From Acidocella facilis ATCC 35904 (lineage in GTDB: Bacteria; Pseudomonadota; Alphaproteobacteria; Acetobacterales; Acetobacteraceae): a stretch of 64,000 bases of DNA. The stretch lies in the NCBI RefSeq assembly GCF_000687875.1, contig NZ_JHYG01000003.1, positions 124,001 to 188,000 on the forward strand. Reading direction: 5' to 3'. The translations under genes and the position numbers were made by a program. The notes beneath the pieces were generated by a model. It did no database searches, was not told the origin of the DNA, and saw only the letters and a program-made list of their open reading frames with translations. Below are positions 6,882 through 16,636 of this stretch, piece after piece (position 1 is the first letter of the stretch; each line of letters begins with the position of its first letter).

Positions 6882-8294
6882 ATGGCTAAATCCAGCGTTG
6901 AGCGTGTCCGCAGGCAGCGCCCGGCCCGGCGCGGGTTGTGGCGTTCGGCCGGGGTGCGTTTCGCGCTGGTCTATGCCGTGGTGTTCGGGCTGTCCGCCTT
7001 CGTGCTGGCGCTCGCCCTCTGGTACTCGGCGCTGAATTTGCTGCAGCGCCAGGTCCAGGCCTCCATCCATGCGGATTTCCAGACGCTGATCGAGCATGAC
7101 CAGATGGGCGGGCTGCCCTCGCTGGAAGCGGCGATCCAGGAACGGCTGGCAGGGTCGCTGACGCCGGATGGGATCTATCTGCTGAAGGGCCAGAACGGCC
7201 AGGTGCTGATGGGCAATCTGGACCAGTGGCCGGCGGGGATGAGCCAGGATAATGCCTGGTATCAGCTCTCGGTGCGCCGCCAGGGTGTGGCCTCCATCGC
7301 GCTGTTGCAGATGCAGAAAATGCCCGACGGGTCCAGCCTGCTGGTCGGCCGGGATGTGCGGATGCGCACCAAGCTGCGCAATGTGCTGCGCGCCGGGCTG
7401 ATCTGGGCGCTGGGTCTGATGATCGCGCTCGGTATTCTCGGCGCGGTGCTGATCCGTTCGCTGTTCCAGCGCACCATTCGCGATATTTCCATCACCACCG
7501 GCGCGATCGCGCGCGGCGACATCACCCGGCGGGTGCCGGTGACCGGGGTGGGCGACGAGTTCGACGAGCTGGCGGTGACGATCAACGATATGCTGGACCG
7601 CATCGCCCGGCTGATGGATGGGGTGCGCCAGGTCTCCAACGCCATCGCGCATGATCTGCGCACGCCGGTGACGCGGGCGCGCGCACGGCTGGAGGATGCG
7701 GCCTTGCACGCGCGCAGCGCCGAGGAGATGCAGGCGGCGATCGACCGGGCGACCGAGGATCTGGATGGCATCGTCGCGGTGTTCGAGGCGCTGTTGCGGA
7801 TTTCCGAGATCGAGGCCGGGGCACGGCGCGCGGCGTTCGCGTCGCTGGATCTGGCCCCGGTGCTGCTGGATCTGGACGAGCTGTACCGGGCGGTGGCGGA
7901 GGAGCGGGAGATCACGCTGGAGACCGAGATCGACGCGCCGCTGATGGTGTTTGGCGATCGCGAGCTGATGCAGCAGGCGGTGGTCAATCTGCTCGACAAT
8001 GCCTTGAAATTTTCCCCGCCGGGCAGCTCGATCCGGTTCAGCGCGCGGCTGGCGCATGGGGCGGTGCAGATCGTCGTCGCGGATCGCGGGCCGGGGATCG
8101 CGGAGGCGGACCGCAAGCGCGCCACCGAGCGGTTTTTCCGCGCCGAGGCGGCGCGCAGCACGGCGGGTTCGGGGCTGGGGCTGTCGCTGGTGTCGGCGGT
8201 GGCGCAGCTGCATAATGGCACGCTGCATCTGCAGGATAACGAGCCTGGCTTGCGCGCGGTGATCTGCCTGCCGGCGGATATAAGCCCGGATTAG
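6882..8294 (+). CDS. Sensor histidine kinase (HAMP, HisKA, HATPase)
   Basis: 470 residues. Transmembrane helices lie at about 26-48 and 167-190 with a sensor domain of about 120 residues between them, followed by a HAMP domain (RGDITRRVPVTGVGDEFDELAVTIN). The phosphoacceptor His257 sits in NAIAHDLRTPVTRAR, then the ATPase N box NLLDNALKFS, G1 DRGPGI and G2 GSGLGLSLV. It is cognate with the regulator 20 bases upstream. The stop is followed directly by repeat element B. Confidence 0.93.
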   Translation: MAKSSVERVRRQRPARRGLWRSAGVRFALVYAVVFGLSAFVLALALWYSALNLLQRQVQASIHADFQTLIEHDQMGGLPSLEAAIQERLAGSLTPDGIYLLKGQNGQVLMGNLDQWPAGMSQDNAWYQLSVRRQGVASIALLQMQKMPDGSSLLVGRDVRMRTKLRNVLRAGLIWALGLMIALGILGAVLIRSLFQRTIRDISITTGAIARGDITRRVPVTGVGDEFDELAVTINDMLDRIARLMDGVRQVSNAIAHDLRTPVTRARARLEDAALHARSAEEMQAAIDRATEDLDGIVAVFEALLRISEIEAGARRAAFASLDLAPVLLDLDELYRAVAEEREITLETEIDAPLMVFGDRELMQQAVVNLLDNALKFSPPGSSIRFSARLAHGAVQIVVADRGPGIAEADRKRATERFFRAEAARSTAGSGLGLSLVSAVAQLHNGTLHLQDNEPGLRAVICLPADISPD

Positions 8295-8297
8295 GAG

Positions 8298-8438
8298 CAA
8301 AAGTTTTTGGGGGTTGAAGGGGAGTTTTTTCAAAAACTCCCCTTCGCGACAAAGGCCGGATCGCCCCCTTTAGGGGGGGCGTCCGGCCTTTGTCCTTTCG
8401 CCGCTTTTTTGAAAAAAAGCGGCACCAAAAAACTTATG
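8298..8438. repeat. Palindromic intergenic element, copy B (two inverted halves)
   Basis: It lies between the convergent kinase and ntrX genes. Left half: CAAAAGTTTTTGGGGG (8298-8313), four bases after the kinase stop, then hairpin GAAGGGGAGTTTTTT / AAAAACTCCCCTTC (8316-8345). A central hairpin spans 8349-8393 (ACAAAGGCCGGA / TCCGGCCTTTGT). Right half: hairpin GCCGC-T6-G-A7-GCGGC (8400-8423) and ACCAAAAAACTTATG (8424-8438), next to the ntrX stop. It has the same plan as copy A with a different left-hand stem sequence. Confidence 0.87.
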
Positions 8439-8448
8439 CAAATTTCAG

Positions 8449-9834
8449 TTAGGCGACTTTGTCTTCCGCGGCACCTATGCCCAGCTGTTTGAGCTTGCGA
8501 TGCAGCGCGCTGCGCTCCATGCCGACGAAATTCGCCGTGCGCGAAATATTCCCGCCAAAGCGCAAAAGCTGCGCCTGCAGATATTGCGTCTCGAACACAT
8601 CCCGCGCCTCGCGCAGCGGCAGCGCCATCACATCCGCCGCCGGGTCGATCGCCAAGGCGCGTGGCGCGTGCGCGGCCAATTCGGTGGGCAGATGCTCGGC
8701 ATGGAACAGCTCGCCCGGCTCGCTCGAGCGCATGATCATCAGCCAATCCATCACATTGCGCAGCTGGCGGACATTGCCCGGCCAGTCATGCGCCTGCAAA
8801 GCCGCCACCGCGTCCGAGGCCAGGCTGCGCACCGGCAGGCCGGAAATCTCCGCCGCATGGCGCAGGAAATGGTTGGCCAGAGCGGGAATATCCTCGCGCC
8901 GTTCCTTCAATGCCGGCACCCGCAGCGGCACCACGGCGAGACGGTAATAGAGATCCTCCCGGAACCGCCCCTCGGCGATTTCCGCTGTCAGATCCTTCGC
9001 CGTGCTGGCCAAGGCGCGGATATCCACCTTTACCCTGGTATTGCCACCAACCCGCTCGAAGCTCTGGTCCTGCAGCACGCGGGCGATCTTGCTCTGCATC
9101 TCCAGCGGCAGCTCGGAGACCTCGTCCAGCAGCAGCGTGCCGCCATGGGCGCGCTCCAGCACGCCGAGCTTGCGCGGCGCCTCGGCGGTGGCCTCGGTGC
9201 CGAATAATTCCGCCTCGAATGTCTCCGGAGCCAGAATCGCGCAATTCATCACCACGAAAGGCCCATCCGCCCGGCGGGATTTGGCGTGGATCATCCGCGC
9301 CACGATCTCCTTGCCCGAGCCGGGCGGGCCGGAGATCAGCACGCGCGAGCCGGTGGGGGCCACTTTCTCGATGGCGTTGCGCAAGCTGGCGATGCCGTTG
9401 CCCTCGCCGGTTAGCTTGGTGTCGCTGCCCACGCGCAGCCGCAGCTCGGCATTCTCCCGCTCCAGCTTGGCGGCTTCCAAAGCGCGCTTGACCACCAGCA
9501 GCAGACGGTCCGAGTTGAACGGCTTCTCGATGAAATCATAGGCGCCGCGCTGGATCGCCGCCACCGCGGTCTCGATGGTGCCATGCCCGGAGAACATGAT
9601 GACGGGCACGCGCGGTACCTCCTGGTGCAGCACGTCGAGAATGCCGATCCCGTCCAGCTTGGAGCCTTGCAGCCACACATCCAGGATGACGAGTGCTGGG
9701 CGCCGGGCGCGATAGGCCGCCAGCGCCTCGTCCGAGGTGCCGGCGCTGCGCGCCTCATAGCCTTCATCCTTCAAAATCGCTTCGACCAACATCCGGATAT
9801 CCGGCTCGTCATCCACGATCAAAATTTCAGTCAT
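8449..9834 (-). CDS. ntrX: Nitrogen regulation response regulator NtrX
   Basis: 461 residues: receiver domain with Asp52 (VILDVWLQG), AAA+ domain with Walker A GPPGSGKE and Walker B GGTLLLDEVSEL, an R-finger region and a Fis-type HTH at the C-terminus (GGNISRTANFVGMERSALHRKLKQLGI). The sigma-54 contact loop GAFTGA is absent: after ELFGTE comes ATAEAPRKLGVLERAHGG. Loss of that loop is typical of alphaproteobacterial NtrX, which acts largely without sigma-54. Its ATG overlaps the ntrY stop by four bases, so translation is coupled. Family role: nitrogen, redox and envelope control. Confidence 0.95.
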   Translation of the reverse strand: MTEILIVDDEPDIRMLVEAILKDEGYEARSAGTSDEALAAYRARRPALVILDVWLQGSKLDGIGILDVLHQEVPRVPVIMFSGHGTIETAVAAIQRGAYDFIEKPFNSDRLLLVVKRALEAAKLERENAELRLRVGSDTKLTGEGNGIASLRNAIEKVAPTGSRVLISGPPGSGKEIVARMIHAKSRRADGPFVVMNCAILAPETFEAELFGTEATAEAPRKLGVLERAHGGTLLLDEVSELPLEMQSKIARVLQDQSFERVGGNTRVKVDIRALASTAKDLTAEIAEGRFREDLYYRLAVVPLRVPALKERREDIPALANHFLRHAAEISGLPVRSLASDAVAALQAHDWPGNVRQLRNVMDWLMIMRSSEPGELFHAEHLPTELAAHAPRALAIDPAADVMALPLREARDVFETQYLQAQLLRFGGNISRTANFVGMERSALHRKLKQLGIGAAEDKVA

Positions 9835-12056
9835 CGTGCAGGCAACTCCCTCGCATCCTCTACGGCGGCGCCCTCCGGCAGCACCGGCAAAATCAACGAC
9901 ACCTCAGCCCCGACGCCTCCCGGTGCCTCGCGCAATGCCAGCCGTCCGCCATGGTCCTCCATGATCTTGGCGACGATGGCAAGGCCAAGCCCGGTGCCTT
10001 TCGGCTTATGCGTCACGTAAGGCTCGGTCAGCCGGTCGCGCCCGGCTTCCGGCAGCCCCACCCCGTCATCGGTGACGCTGAGCACCGCCATGCCGTTTTC
10101 CTCGCGCAGCCGCAGTGTCACGTGGCTGGCGCCGGGGCGCATCTCCACCGCATCGGCGGCGTTCTGCAGCAAATTGGTCAGCGCCTGGCCGATCAGCCGG
10201 CGGTCGCATTTGGCGCGCAGCTTCGCCTCGATCTCGACCTGCCAGTCAATGTCCCGCTTCGCCACACGTTGCAGCACCATCGCCTCGCGCGCCAGCCGCT
10301 CCAGGCTCTCCGCGCGCATCACCGGCTGCGGCATCCGGGCGAAGGCGGAGAATTCATCCACCATCCGGCCGATATCGCCCACATGCCGCACGATGGTCTC
10401 GGCGCATTGGGTGAAGCTTTCCGGATCAGAGGTGATCTCCTTGGCGAAGCGGCGTTTCAGCCGCTCGGCGGAGAGCTGGATCGGGGTCAGCGGATTCTTG
10501 ATCTCATGCGCGATGCGCCGCGCCACATCGGCCCAGGCGGCCTTGCGCTGGGCGGACATCAGCTCCGTCACGTCATCGAAGGTCACGATGAACCCATCCG
10601 CCACGCCTTCCTTCATCTCCGCGCCGATGCGCACCAGCAGCACCCGCTTGGCTGAGCCCTGCCCATGCTCGATCTGCGCCGTCGCCGGGCGCTCGGGGGT
10701 GGCGCTCACCTGCGCGATCAGAGCAGCGAATTCAGGCACCAACAAGGCAAGATACTGGCCGACCTGCGGTGTCAGATCGAGGCGCAGCAGCTCGGAGGCG
10801 GCGCGGTTGGCCAGCTCCATGCGCCCGGCGGCATCCAGCCCGATGACGCCGGCGGAGACGCCGGCCAGCACGGTTTCGGTGAAGCGCCGGCGTTCATCGA
10901 GCTGGTTGTTCACATCCATCAGCTCGGAATGCTGGGCGGCGAGCTGGGTGGTCATGCGGTTGAAGGCGCGCGAGAGCCCTTCCATCTCGTCGCCGGTGGC
11001 GCGCTCGGGCACGCGCACATCGAGATCCCCCTGGCGCACGCTCTCGGCGGCGCGGATCAGATGGCCGAGCGGCTTGGCGATCTGGTTGGCGATGACGAGG
11101 CCGAATCCGACCAGGGCGGAGAGCACCAGCAGGGTCAGCACCGCGATGATCAGCGCGAAGGAGATCTCCAGCTGCGCCCGGTTCTTCGCCAGGCGCTGAT
11201 ATTCCTCCACCGCCTGCTGGGTGCGGTTGACGTGATCCAGGATCGCCGGGTCCACCGGCTTTTCCAGCATCAGCATCAAAGGCGGGGTGATGTCGAGCTT
11301 GATCACCGCCTGCTCGGCGGTGCTGCCCGGCGGGCTGATCACCGGCACCTGCCCGGCATTGGCCTGGGCGATCACGGCGCGGTCCGGCACGGTATTGACC
11401 ATGCCGGCGAACAGCCCGGCGGAGGCGATGACCTGGCCGCTGCGCGGGTCGAAAATCTCCGCCTCGGTCAGGCCGCGAATGGTGGTCTGGCTGACCAGAT
11501 AATTGGCGAACTCGTTGGGGTTGCCGAAAAACACCGAGCCGGAGAGATCGTTGGCCATGGCCAGCGCATCCAGCCGGATATCGTTCTCATGCTCGGTCAG
11601 GTAGCCCTGGGCGACCTGGTTGCTCTCGGCCAGGGCGGTTTGCACCCTGGTGTTGAACCAGGCCTGGACACCGAAATTGAAGAAGACGATGGCGAAGATG
11701 GCGACCAGCACGGCCGGCACCGCGGCCACGCCGCCGAACAGGAACACTAGCCGCACATGCAGCCGGGCCCCGGCGGCGCCGCGCCGATGCTCCAGCATCA
11801 CCCGCGTCACCCGCCCGGCCAGCACCAGGATCAGCAGCAGCAGGGCGGCGAAGTCGGAGACCATCAGCGCCAGCGCGCCGCCGGAATGCAGCGAGAGATG
11901 CACCCGCCCCGCCAGCAGCCCGAAGGTGAGGATGCCCAGCACCAGCGCCACCGAGGCGACCAGCAGGGTGGAGACGCGCCCCAGCATCAGATCCACCGCC
12001 CAGGTGAGACCCGAGCGGCGGGGGCGTTTTTCAGCGATGTCCCGAGCCCCGCTCAT
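9831..12056 (-). CDS. ntrY: Nitrogen regulation sensor kinase NtrY
   Basis: 741 residues, the size expected of NtrY. The N-terminal region has several membrane helices (LMLGRVSTLLVASVALVLGILTFGLLAG, LMVSDFAALLLLILVLAGRV, FLFGGVAAVPAVLVAIFAIVFF). A periplasmic domain, a fourth helix near LIIAVLTLLVLSALVGFGLVIA and a HAMP domain (GDLDVRVPERATGDEMEGLSRAFN) follow. Then come a PAS domain, the HisKA box RRIAHEIKNPLTPIQLSAERL, the N box NLLQNAADAVE and GTGLGLAIV. It senses an unknown periplasmic or redox cue and pairs with NtrX. The five genes from dusB to ntrX read as one operon. Confidence 0.95.
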   Translation of the reverse strand: MSGARDIAEKRPRRSGLTWAVDLMLGRVSTLLVASVALVLGILTFGLLAGRVHLSLHSGGALALMVSDFAALLLLILVLAGRVTRVMLEHRRGAAGARLHVRLVFLFGGVAAVPAVLVAIFAIVFFNFGVQAWFNTRVQTALAESNQVAQGYLTEHENDIRLDALAMANDLSGSVFFGNPNEFANYLVSQTTIRGLTEAEIFDPRSGQVIASAGLFAGMVNTVPDRAVIAQANAGQVPVISPPGSTAEQAVIKLDITPPLMLMLEKPVDPAILDHVNRTQQAVEEYQRLAKNRAQLEISFALIIAVLTLLVLSALVGFGLVIANQIAKPLGHLIRAAESVRQGDLDVRVPERATGDEMEGLSRAFNRMTTQLAAQHSELMDVNNQLDERRRFTETVLAGVSAGVIGLDAAGRMELANRAASELLRLDLTPQVGQYLALLVPEFAALIAQVSATPERPATAQIEHGQGSAKRVLLVRIGAEMKEGVADGFIVTFDDVTELMSAQRKAAWADVARRIAHEIKNPLTPIQLSAERLKRRFAKEITSDPESFTQCAETIVRHVGDIGRMVDEFSAFARMPQPVMRAESLERLAREAMVLQRVAKRDIDWQVEIEAKLRAKCDRRLIGQALTNLLQNAADAVEMRPGASHVTLRLREENGMAVLSVTDDGVGLPEAGRDRLTEPYVTHKPKGTGLGLAIVAKIMEDHGGRLALREAPGGVGAEVSLILPVLPEGAAVEDARELPAR

Positions 12057-12077
12057 CCAACACGGCGCTGCACGAGG

Positions 12078-13538
12078 TTATCCCACACGGCGTTGCACGC
12101 CGATGCCATGCTCGCGGATCTTCTTGCGCAGCGTGTTGCGGTTGAGCCCGAGCAGGGCGGCGGCGCGGATCTGGTTGCCGCGCGTCTCCGCCAGGGTCAT
12201 GCGGATCAGCGGGCGCTCCAGCTCGGCCAGAGCACGCTCATACAGCACGCCTTCCTCACCGGATTCGCGCAAGCTCGCCAGCAGCCGGGCGATATGGCGC
12301 TCGACCACGCTGGTCATGTTGTCGCTCTCCTCGCCACCGCTCATCGCCATCGCCGGCTCCTCCACCGGGGTATGGTCGGCCAGCTCCTGGGCGATCACCT
12401 CCTCGGTGATCACCGGCTGCGGCACCAGGGCGGTGAGGCGGCGGATCACGTTTTCCAGCTCGCGCACATTGCCCGGCCAGCGATAGGCGGAGAGCAGCGC
12501 CATCGCCGCCGGGTCGATGCTCTTCGCCGGCAGCCCCTCGGCCTGCGCCTTCCCCAGGAAATGCTGGGCCAGCACGGGGATGTCATCCGGCCGCTCGCGC
12601 AGAGGCGGCAGCCGGATCGGCACCACGTTGAGCCGGTAGAACAGATCCTCGCGGAACTGGCCGGAGCGGATCAGCGCGCGCAGATCCCGGTGGGTGGCGG
12701 CGACGATGCGAACATTGGCGCGGATCGGCTGGCGCCCGCCGACGGTGGTGAACTCGCCCTCCTGCAGCACGCGCAGCAGCCGGGTCTGCGCCTCGGGCGG
12801 CATGTCGCCGATCTCATCCAGAAACAAAGTGCCGCCGGCGGCCTGCTCGAAGCGGCCGATATGCCGGTTGGTGGCGCCGGTGAAGGCGCCACGCTCATGC
12901 CCGAACAGCTCGCTCTCGATCAGCTCGCGCGGGATCGCCGCCATGTTGATGGCCACGAACGGCCCTTGCCGCCGGCGGCCGAAATCATGCAAGGCGCGCG
13001 CCACCAGCTCCTTGCCGGCACCGGATTCGCCGTTGATCATTACCGTCAGGTCGGTGGTCGTGAGCCGGGCGATGATGCGGTAGATTTCCTGCATCGCCGG
13101 GCTGCGGCCGATCAGCGGCATCGCCTCGTCGGGGTTGGGCTTCTGCGCGTCCGGCGCCGCCGCCAGCGCGATCGGCTGCTTCAGCGCCCGGTCCACCACC
13201 GCCAGCAGATCGGTCAGGTCGAACGGCTTGGGCAGATAGTCGAAGGCGCCGCGCTGGGTCGCCTGCACCGCCGTGGTCAGCGTGCTTTGCGCGCTCATCA
13301 CGATCACCGGCAGCTCTGGGCGGATGCGCCGGATGCGCGGGATCAGATCCAGCCCGTTTTCATCCGGCATGATGACATCGGTGATGGCGACATCGCCTTC
13401 CCCATCCTCCACCCAGCGCCAGAGTGTGGCGGCGGAGGAGGTGGCGCGCACCTGATACCCGGCGCGCCCCAGAGCCTGGGTGAGCACGGTGCGGATCGAA
13501 CGGTCGTCATCGGCGACGAGTACGGTGGGAAGCGTCAT
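12078..13538 (-). CDS. ntrC: Nitrogen regulation response regulator NtrC
   Basis: 486 residues. The receiver has Asp54 ([10 protein letters not shown]), the AAA+ domain has GESGAGKEL and [12 protein letters not shown], and the sigma-54 loop is intact ([16 protein letters not shown]), in contrast to NtrX downstream. A Fis-type HTH closes the protein ([26 protein letters not shown]). It activates sigma-54 promoters of nitrogen assimilation genes when phosphorylated by NtrB. It starts 4 bases after the ntrB stop. Confidence 0.96.
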   Translation of the reverse strand: MTLPTVLVADDDRSIRTVLTQALGRAGYQVRATSSAATLWRWVEDGEGDVAITDVIMPDENGLDLIPRIRRIRPELPVIVMSAQSTLTTAVQATQRGAFDYLPKPFDLTDLLAVVDRALKQPIALAAAPDAQKPNPDEAMPLIGRSPAMQEIYRIIARLTTTDLTVMINGESGAGKELVARALHDFGRRRQGPFVAINMAAIPRELIESELFGHERGAFTGATNRHIGRFEQAAGGTLFLDEIGDMPPEAQTRLLRVLQEGEFTTVGGRQPIRANVRIVAATHRDLRALIRSGQFREDLFYRLNVVPIRLPPLRERPDDIPVLAQHFLGKAQAEGLPAKSIDPAAMALLSAYRWPGNVRELENVIRRLTALVPQPVITEEVIAQELADHTPVEEPAMAMSGGEESDNMTSVVERHIARLLASLRESGEEGVLYERALAELERPLIRMTLAETRGNQIRAAALLGLNRNTLRKKIREHGIGVQRRVG

Positions 13539-13542
13539 GGGC

Positions 13543-14688
13543 TTAATTCACGCCTTCTTCGGGATCTTCAAAAACGGGCAGATGGATGCGGAATTCGGTG
13601 CGGCCGGGATGGCTGTCGACATCGATGAGCCCGCCATGATCGGCGACGATCTTCGCCACCAGCGCCAGACCCAGCCCGGAGCCCGCCGCCTTGGTGGAGA
13701 CGAAGGGCTCGAACAGATGTCGGCGGATATCCTCCGGGATACCGGGGCCGTTATCGCGCACCGCGACGAAGATCGGCAGATTCGGGCGCGAGCGCCCGGC
13801 CGAGGCGGAGAGCCGCACCCCGTGCTGGAAGCCGGTGGTGAGATGGATCTCGCCATCCTGGCGGTCGCCGCCCTCGATCGCCTCGGCGGCGTTCTTGACC
13901 AGGTTCAGCAGCACCTGGATCAGCTGGTCGCGGTCCCCCAGCACATGCGGCAGCGAGGGGTCGTAGCTCTCGATGAATTTCACCTTGGCGGCGAAGCCGG
14001 AGGCGGAGAGCTTGCGGACATGCTCCAGCACACGATGGATATTCACCGCCTGGCGCTCCAGCGTCTTCTCGCCGAAGGTCTCCATCCGCTCGACCATGGC
14101 GCGGATGCGGTCGGCCTCGTCGCGGATCAGCACCGCCAGCTCGCGGTCCTGCGGTGGGGAGCTCAGCTCCAGCAGCTGGGCGGCGCCGCGAATGCCCGAG
14201 AGCGGGTTCTTCACCTCATGCGCCAGAATGGCGGCCATGCCGGTGATCGAGCGCGCCGCGTTGCGCGCCGACATTTGCTGGCCGAGCGCCTTGGCGGCGG
14301 ATTCGTCCTGCAAGGTGAGCACGACGAAGCCCGGCTGGTCCAGAAGCGGGGCGGCCAGCACGGCGCAGCCGCGCCTGGTCATGCGCGGGCCTTCCATGAT
14401 CAGATCATGCTCGGCGATGGTGACCCCGGCCGAGCGGGCGCGTTCCATCATCAGGAAAATCGGATGGTCCACCGGCAGCAATTCGCTGAGATTGGTCATC
14501 TGCAGCATGGTTTTGGAGGCGCCAAAAAACTCCTCGGCGGCGTAATTCACCTCGGCGATGATATCCTGCTCATCCACCACCACCACGGCGATGGGCATGG
14601 CCTCCAGGATCTGCGCGGGGTCGAGCTTGACCTGCGTTTCCCGCGGCGCCCGGCGCACCAGCTTGAAGGCTTTCCGAAACCCGCTCAT
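13543..14688 (-). CDS. ntrB: Nitrogen regulation sensor kinase NtrB
   Basis: 381 residues, soluble. An N-terminal PAS domain ([35 protein letters not shown]) is followed by His157 in [20 protein letters not shown]. The N box is [11 protein letters not shown], and [19 protein letters not shown] and GSGLGLALV complete the kinase core. The family is controlled by the PII protein and phosphorylates NtrC under nitrogen limitation. It follows dusB, the standard alphaproteobacterial order. Confidence 0.96.
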   Translation of the reverse strand: MSGFRKAFKLVRRAPRETQVKLDPAQILEAMPIAVVVVDEQDIIAEVNYAAEEFFGASKTMLQMTNLSELLPVDHPIFLMMERARSAGVTIAEHDLIMEGPRMTRRGCAVLAAPLLDQPGFVVLTLQDESAAKALGQQMSARNAARSITGMAAILAHEVKNPLSGIRGAAQLLELSSPPQDRELAVLIRDEADRIRAMVERMETFGEKTLERQAVNIHRVLEHVRKLSASGFAAKVKFIESYDPSLPHVLGDRDQLIQVLLNLVKNAAEAIEGGDRQDGEIHLTTGFQHGVRLSASAGRSRPNLPIFVAVRDNGPGIPEDIRRHLFEPFVSTKAAGSGLGLALVAKIVADHGGLIDVDSHPGRTEFRIHLPVFEDPEEGVN

Positions 14689-14731
14689 ACGTTAAAGCCT
14701 TCCTGAATATCGTCTCGTGCGCGGCTTATGG

Positions 14732-15787
14732 TCATGCCGCCATCGCCATTTCGTCCTGGCGGATGAAGCCCTGTTCGATCAGCGGGTCGTAGAATTCATG
14801 GATCAGCGCCTCCACCGCGGCGCCGTCATCCAGCCGGTTGATCCGGGCGCGGAAACCGGCCGAGCTGTGCAGCCCCTGGCTGTACCAGGCGACATGCTTG
14901 CGCCCCAGCCGCACCCCGGCCTGCTCGCCGAAATGCGCGCGGATGGCGCGGTAATGCCGCAGCAAGATCTCTTTCTGCGCGGCCAGGCTGGGCGGTGGGG
15001 TGCGGGTGCCGGTGGTGAGATAATCGATCACCTGCTGCAGGAACCAGGGCCGGCCATAAGAGCCACGGCCGATCATCACCCCATCCGCCTGGGCGCGGCG
15101 CAGCGCCTCGGCGGCCTTGTCCACGCTGGTGATGTCGCCATTGACGATCACCGGCAGGCTGGTGGCGGCCTTCACCTCGGCGATGAAATCCCAGTTCGCG
15201 ACGCCCTCATAGAATTGCTGGCGTGTGCGGCCATGCACGGTGAGCAGCGCGATGCCCGCCTGCTCGGCGATGCGCGCCAGGCTGGGCGCGTTCAGGCTGT
15301 TATGGTCCCAGCCCATGCGCATTTTCAGCGTCACCGGCACATTCACCGCGCGCACGGTGCTCTCCAGAATCCGCCCGGCCAAAATCTCGTCACGCATCAG
15401 CGCCGAGCCGGCGGTCTGGCCGATCGCCACTTTTTTCACCGGGCAGCCGAAATTGATGTCGATGAGGTTGGCGCCCAGCCCGACGGCGATACGCGCCGCC
15501 TCGGCCATCGCCTCCGGGTCGCAGCCGGCCAGCTGCACCGAATTCGGACCGCCGGCGGAGACCACTTCGGCCATGCGCAGCGTGTTGCGGTTCTCGCGCA
15601 CCATCGCCCAGCTGGCGATCATCTCGGAGACGACCAGCCCGGCCCCTTGCTCTTTCACCAAAGCGCGAAAGGGCAGATCCGTCACCCCCGAGAGCGGGGC
15701 GAGGATGACAGGGTGATCCAACCGCACGGCCAGGGGGCCCTGGCCGATGGTGATCGGTTTGATCATGGGGAAAACGTCGTTGCTCAT
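14732..15787 (-). CDS. dusB: tRNA dihydrouridine synthase DusB (NifR3)
   Basis: 351 residues, FMN-dependent TIM barrel. Motifs are [27 protein letters not shown] and the catalytic Cys115 in [11 protein letters not shown]. Next come [31 protein letters not shown] and [15 protein letters not shown]. It reduces specific uridines in tRNA D-loops. It is the first gene of the ntr operon, as in Rhodobacter nifR3-ntrBC. It diverges from ispF with about 145 bases between the starts. Confidence 0.95.
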   Translation of the reverse strand: MSNDVFPMIKPITIGQGPLAVRLDHPVILAPLSGVTDLPFRALVKEQGAGLVVSEMIASWAMVRENRNTLRMAEVVSAGGPNSVQLAGCDPEAMAEAARIAVGLGANLIDINFGCPVKKVAIGQTAGSALMRDEILAGRILESTVRAVNVPVTLKMRMGWDHNSLNAPSLARIAEQAGIALLTVHGRTRQQFYEGVANWDFIAEVKAATSLPVIVNGDITSVDKAAEALRRAQADGVMIGRGSYGRPWFLQQVIDYLTTGTRTPPPSLAAQKEILLRHYRAIRAHFGEQAGVRLGRKHVAWYSQGLHSSAGFRARINRLDDGAAVEALIHEFYDPLIEQGFIRQDEMAMAA

Positions 15788-15932
15788 GATTTGGGCAAAT
15801 TATTCCGCCTTGCCGCGCCGCGCAATGCGTCAGCCCTTCTTTTTAGGCGAAGCCGCCCTCAGATCTCCCTTATTGACGCTCCGGCCTTGGCGCGTGCATT
15901 CCAGGCCGGAGCATTATCAGGAGAAACAGGGC

Positions 15933-16418
15933 ATGATTCCGCGCATCGGCACCGGCTATGACGTTCACGCGATGGCGGAGAACCGCGACATGATCATCTG
16001 CGGGGTGAAGCTCCCGCATGAGATGGGCCTGGCCGGCCATTCGGACGCCGATGTCGGCATCCATGCGCTGTGCGACGCGATTTATGGCGCGCTGGCGGAA
16101 GGCGATATCGGCCGGCATTTCCCGCCCTCCGAGACTGAGTGGAAGGACATGGACAGCGCCCGCTTCCTGCGCCACGCCGCCGAGCGGATCAAGGCGCGTG
16201 GCGGCAAGCTGGCGAATGCGGACATCACCATCATCTGCGAACGCCCGAAAATCACCCCGCACGCCCCGGCCATGCGCCAGCGCCTGGCGGATCTGTTGGG
16301 GGTGTCGATCGATCTGATCTCGGTGAAGGCCACCACCTCCGAGCGCCTGGGCTTCACCGGCCGTGGCGAGGGCATTGCCGCGCAGGCGGCGGTGATCGTG
16401 CTGGTGCCGGAGGGCTGA
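15933..16418 (+). CDS. ispF: 2-C-methyl-D-erythritol 2,4-cyclodiphosphate synthase (stand-alone)
   Basis: 161 residues with the full IspF signature: [10 protein letters not shown] (metal ligands Asp10 and His12), [31 protein letters not shown], the [11 protein letters not shown] region and [26 protein letters not shown]. It makes the cyclic diphosphate of the non-mevalonate isoprenoid pathway. AGGAGA lies 8 bases before the ATG. Many alphaproteobacteria encode an IspD-IspF fusion next to dusB; here the 145 bases upstream contain no IspD sequence, so the cytidylyltransferase must be elsewhere. Confidence 0.95.
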   Translation: MIPRIGTGYDVHAMAENRDMIICGVKLPHEMGLAGHSDADVGIHALCDAIYGALAEGDIGRHFPPSETEWKDMDSARFLRHAAERIKARGGKLANADITIICERPKITPHAPAMRQRLADLLGVSIDLISVKATTSERLGFTGRGEGIAAQAAVIVLVPEG

Positions 16419-16445
16419 GGCCCAACCCGCTTTGGCGGACTGCAT

Positions 16446-16482
16446 GAAAAAGCGCCGGAAGCCTGCTTCCGGCGCTTTTTGT
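16446..16482 (+). terminator. Rho-independent terminator after ispF
   Basis: Hairpin AAAAAGCGCCGGAAGC / GCTTCCGGCGCTTTTT with a very short loop, 28 bases after the stop. Confidence 0.93.
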
Positions 16483-16636
16483 TTGCGCACCATGAAGCAT
16501 TTTGCATGCGCCGGGAGGGGGTAAATTAATCTATACTAAGCTTATGAAGAAAACTTCATTAGCCCAGCTTTTTGGTATTGCTGCGCTGCGAATTGGCCGG
16601 TTTCGCCGTTTCATCAGGCCAGTTATATACTCCACC

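Noticed and set aside
11757..13628. 623-codon plus-strand frame opposite ntrY and ntrC
   Set aside because: Antisense shadow; very rich in His, Gln and Arg as expected from reversed codons of a GC-rich gene.
15747..15932. Possible IspD remnant or N-terminal extension upstream of ispF
   Set aside because: The residues encoded show no IspD motif, and the ATG at 15933 has a good ribosome binding site.
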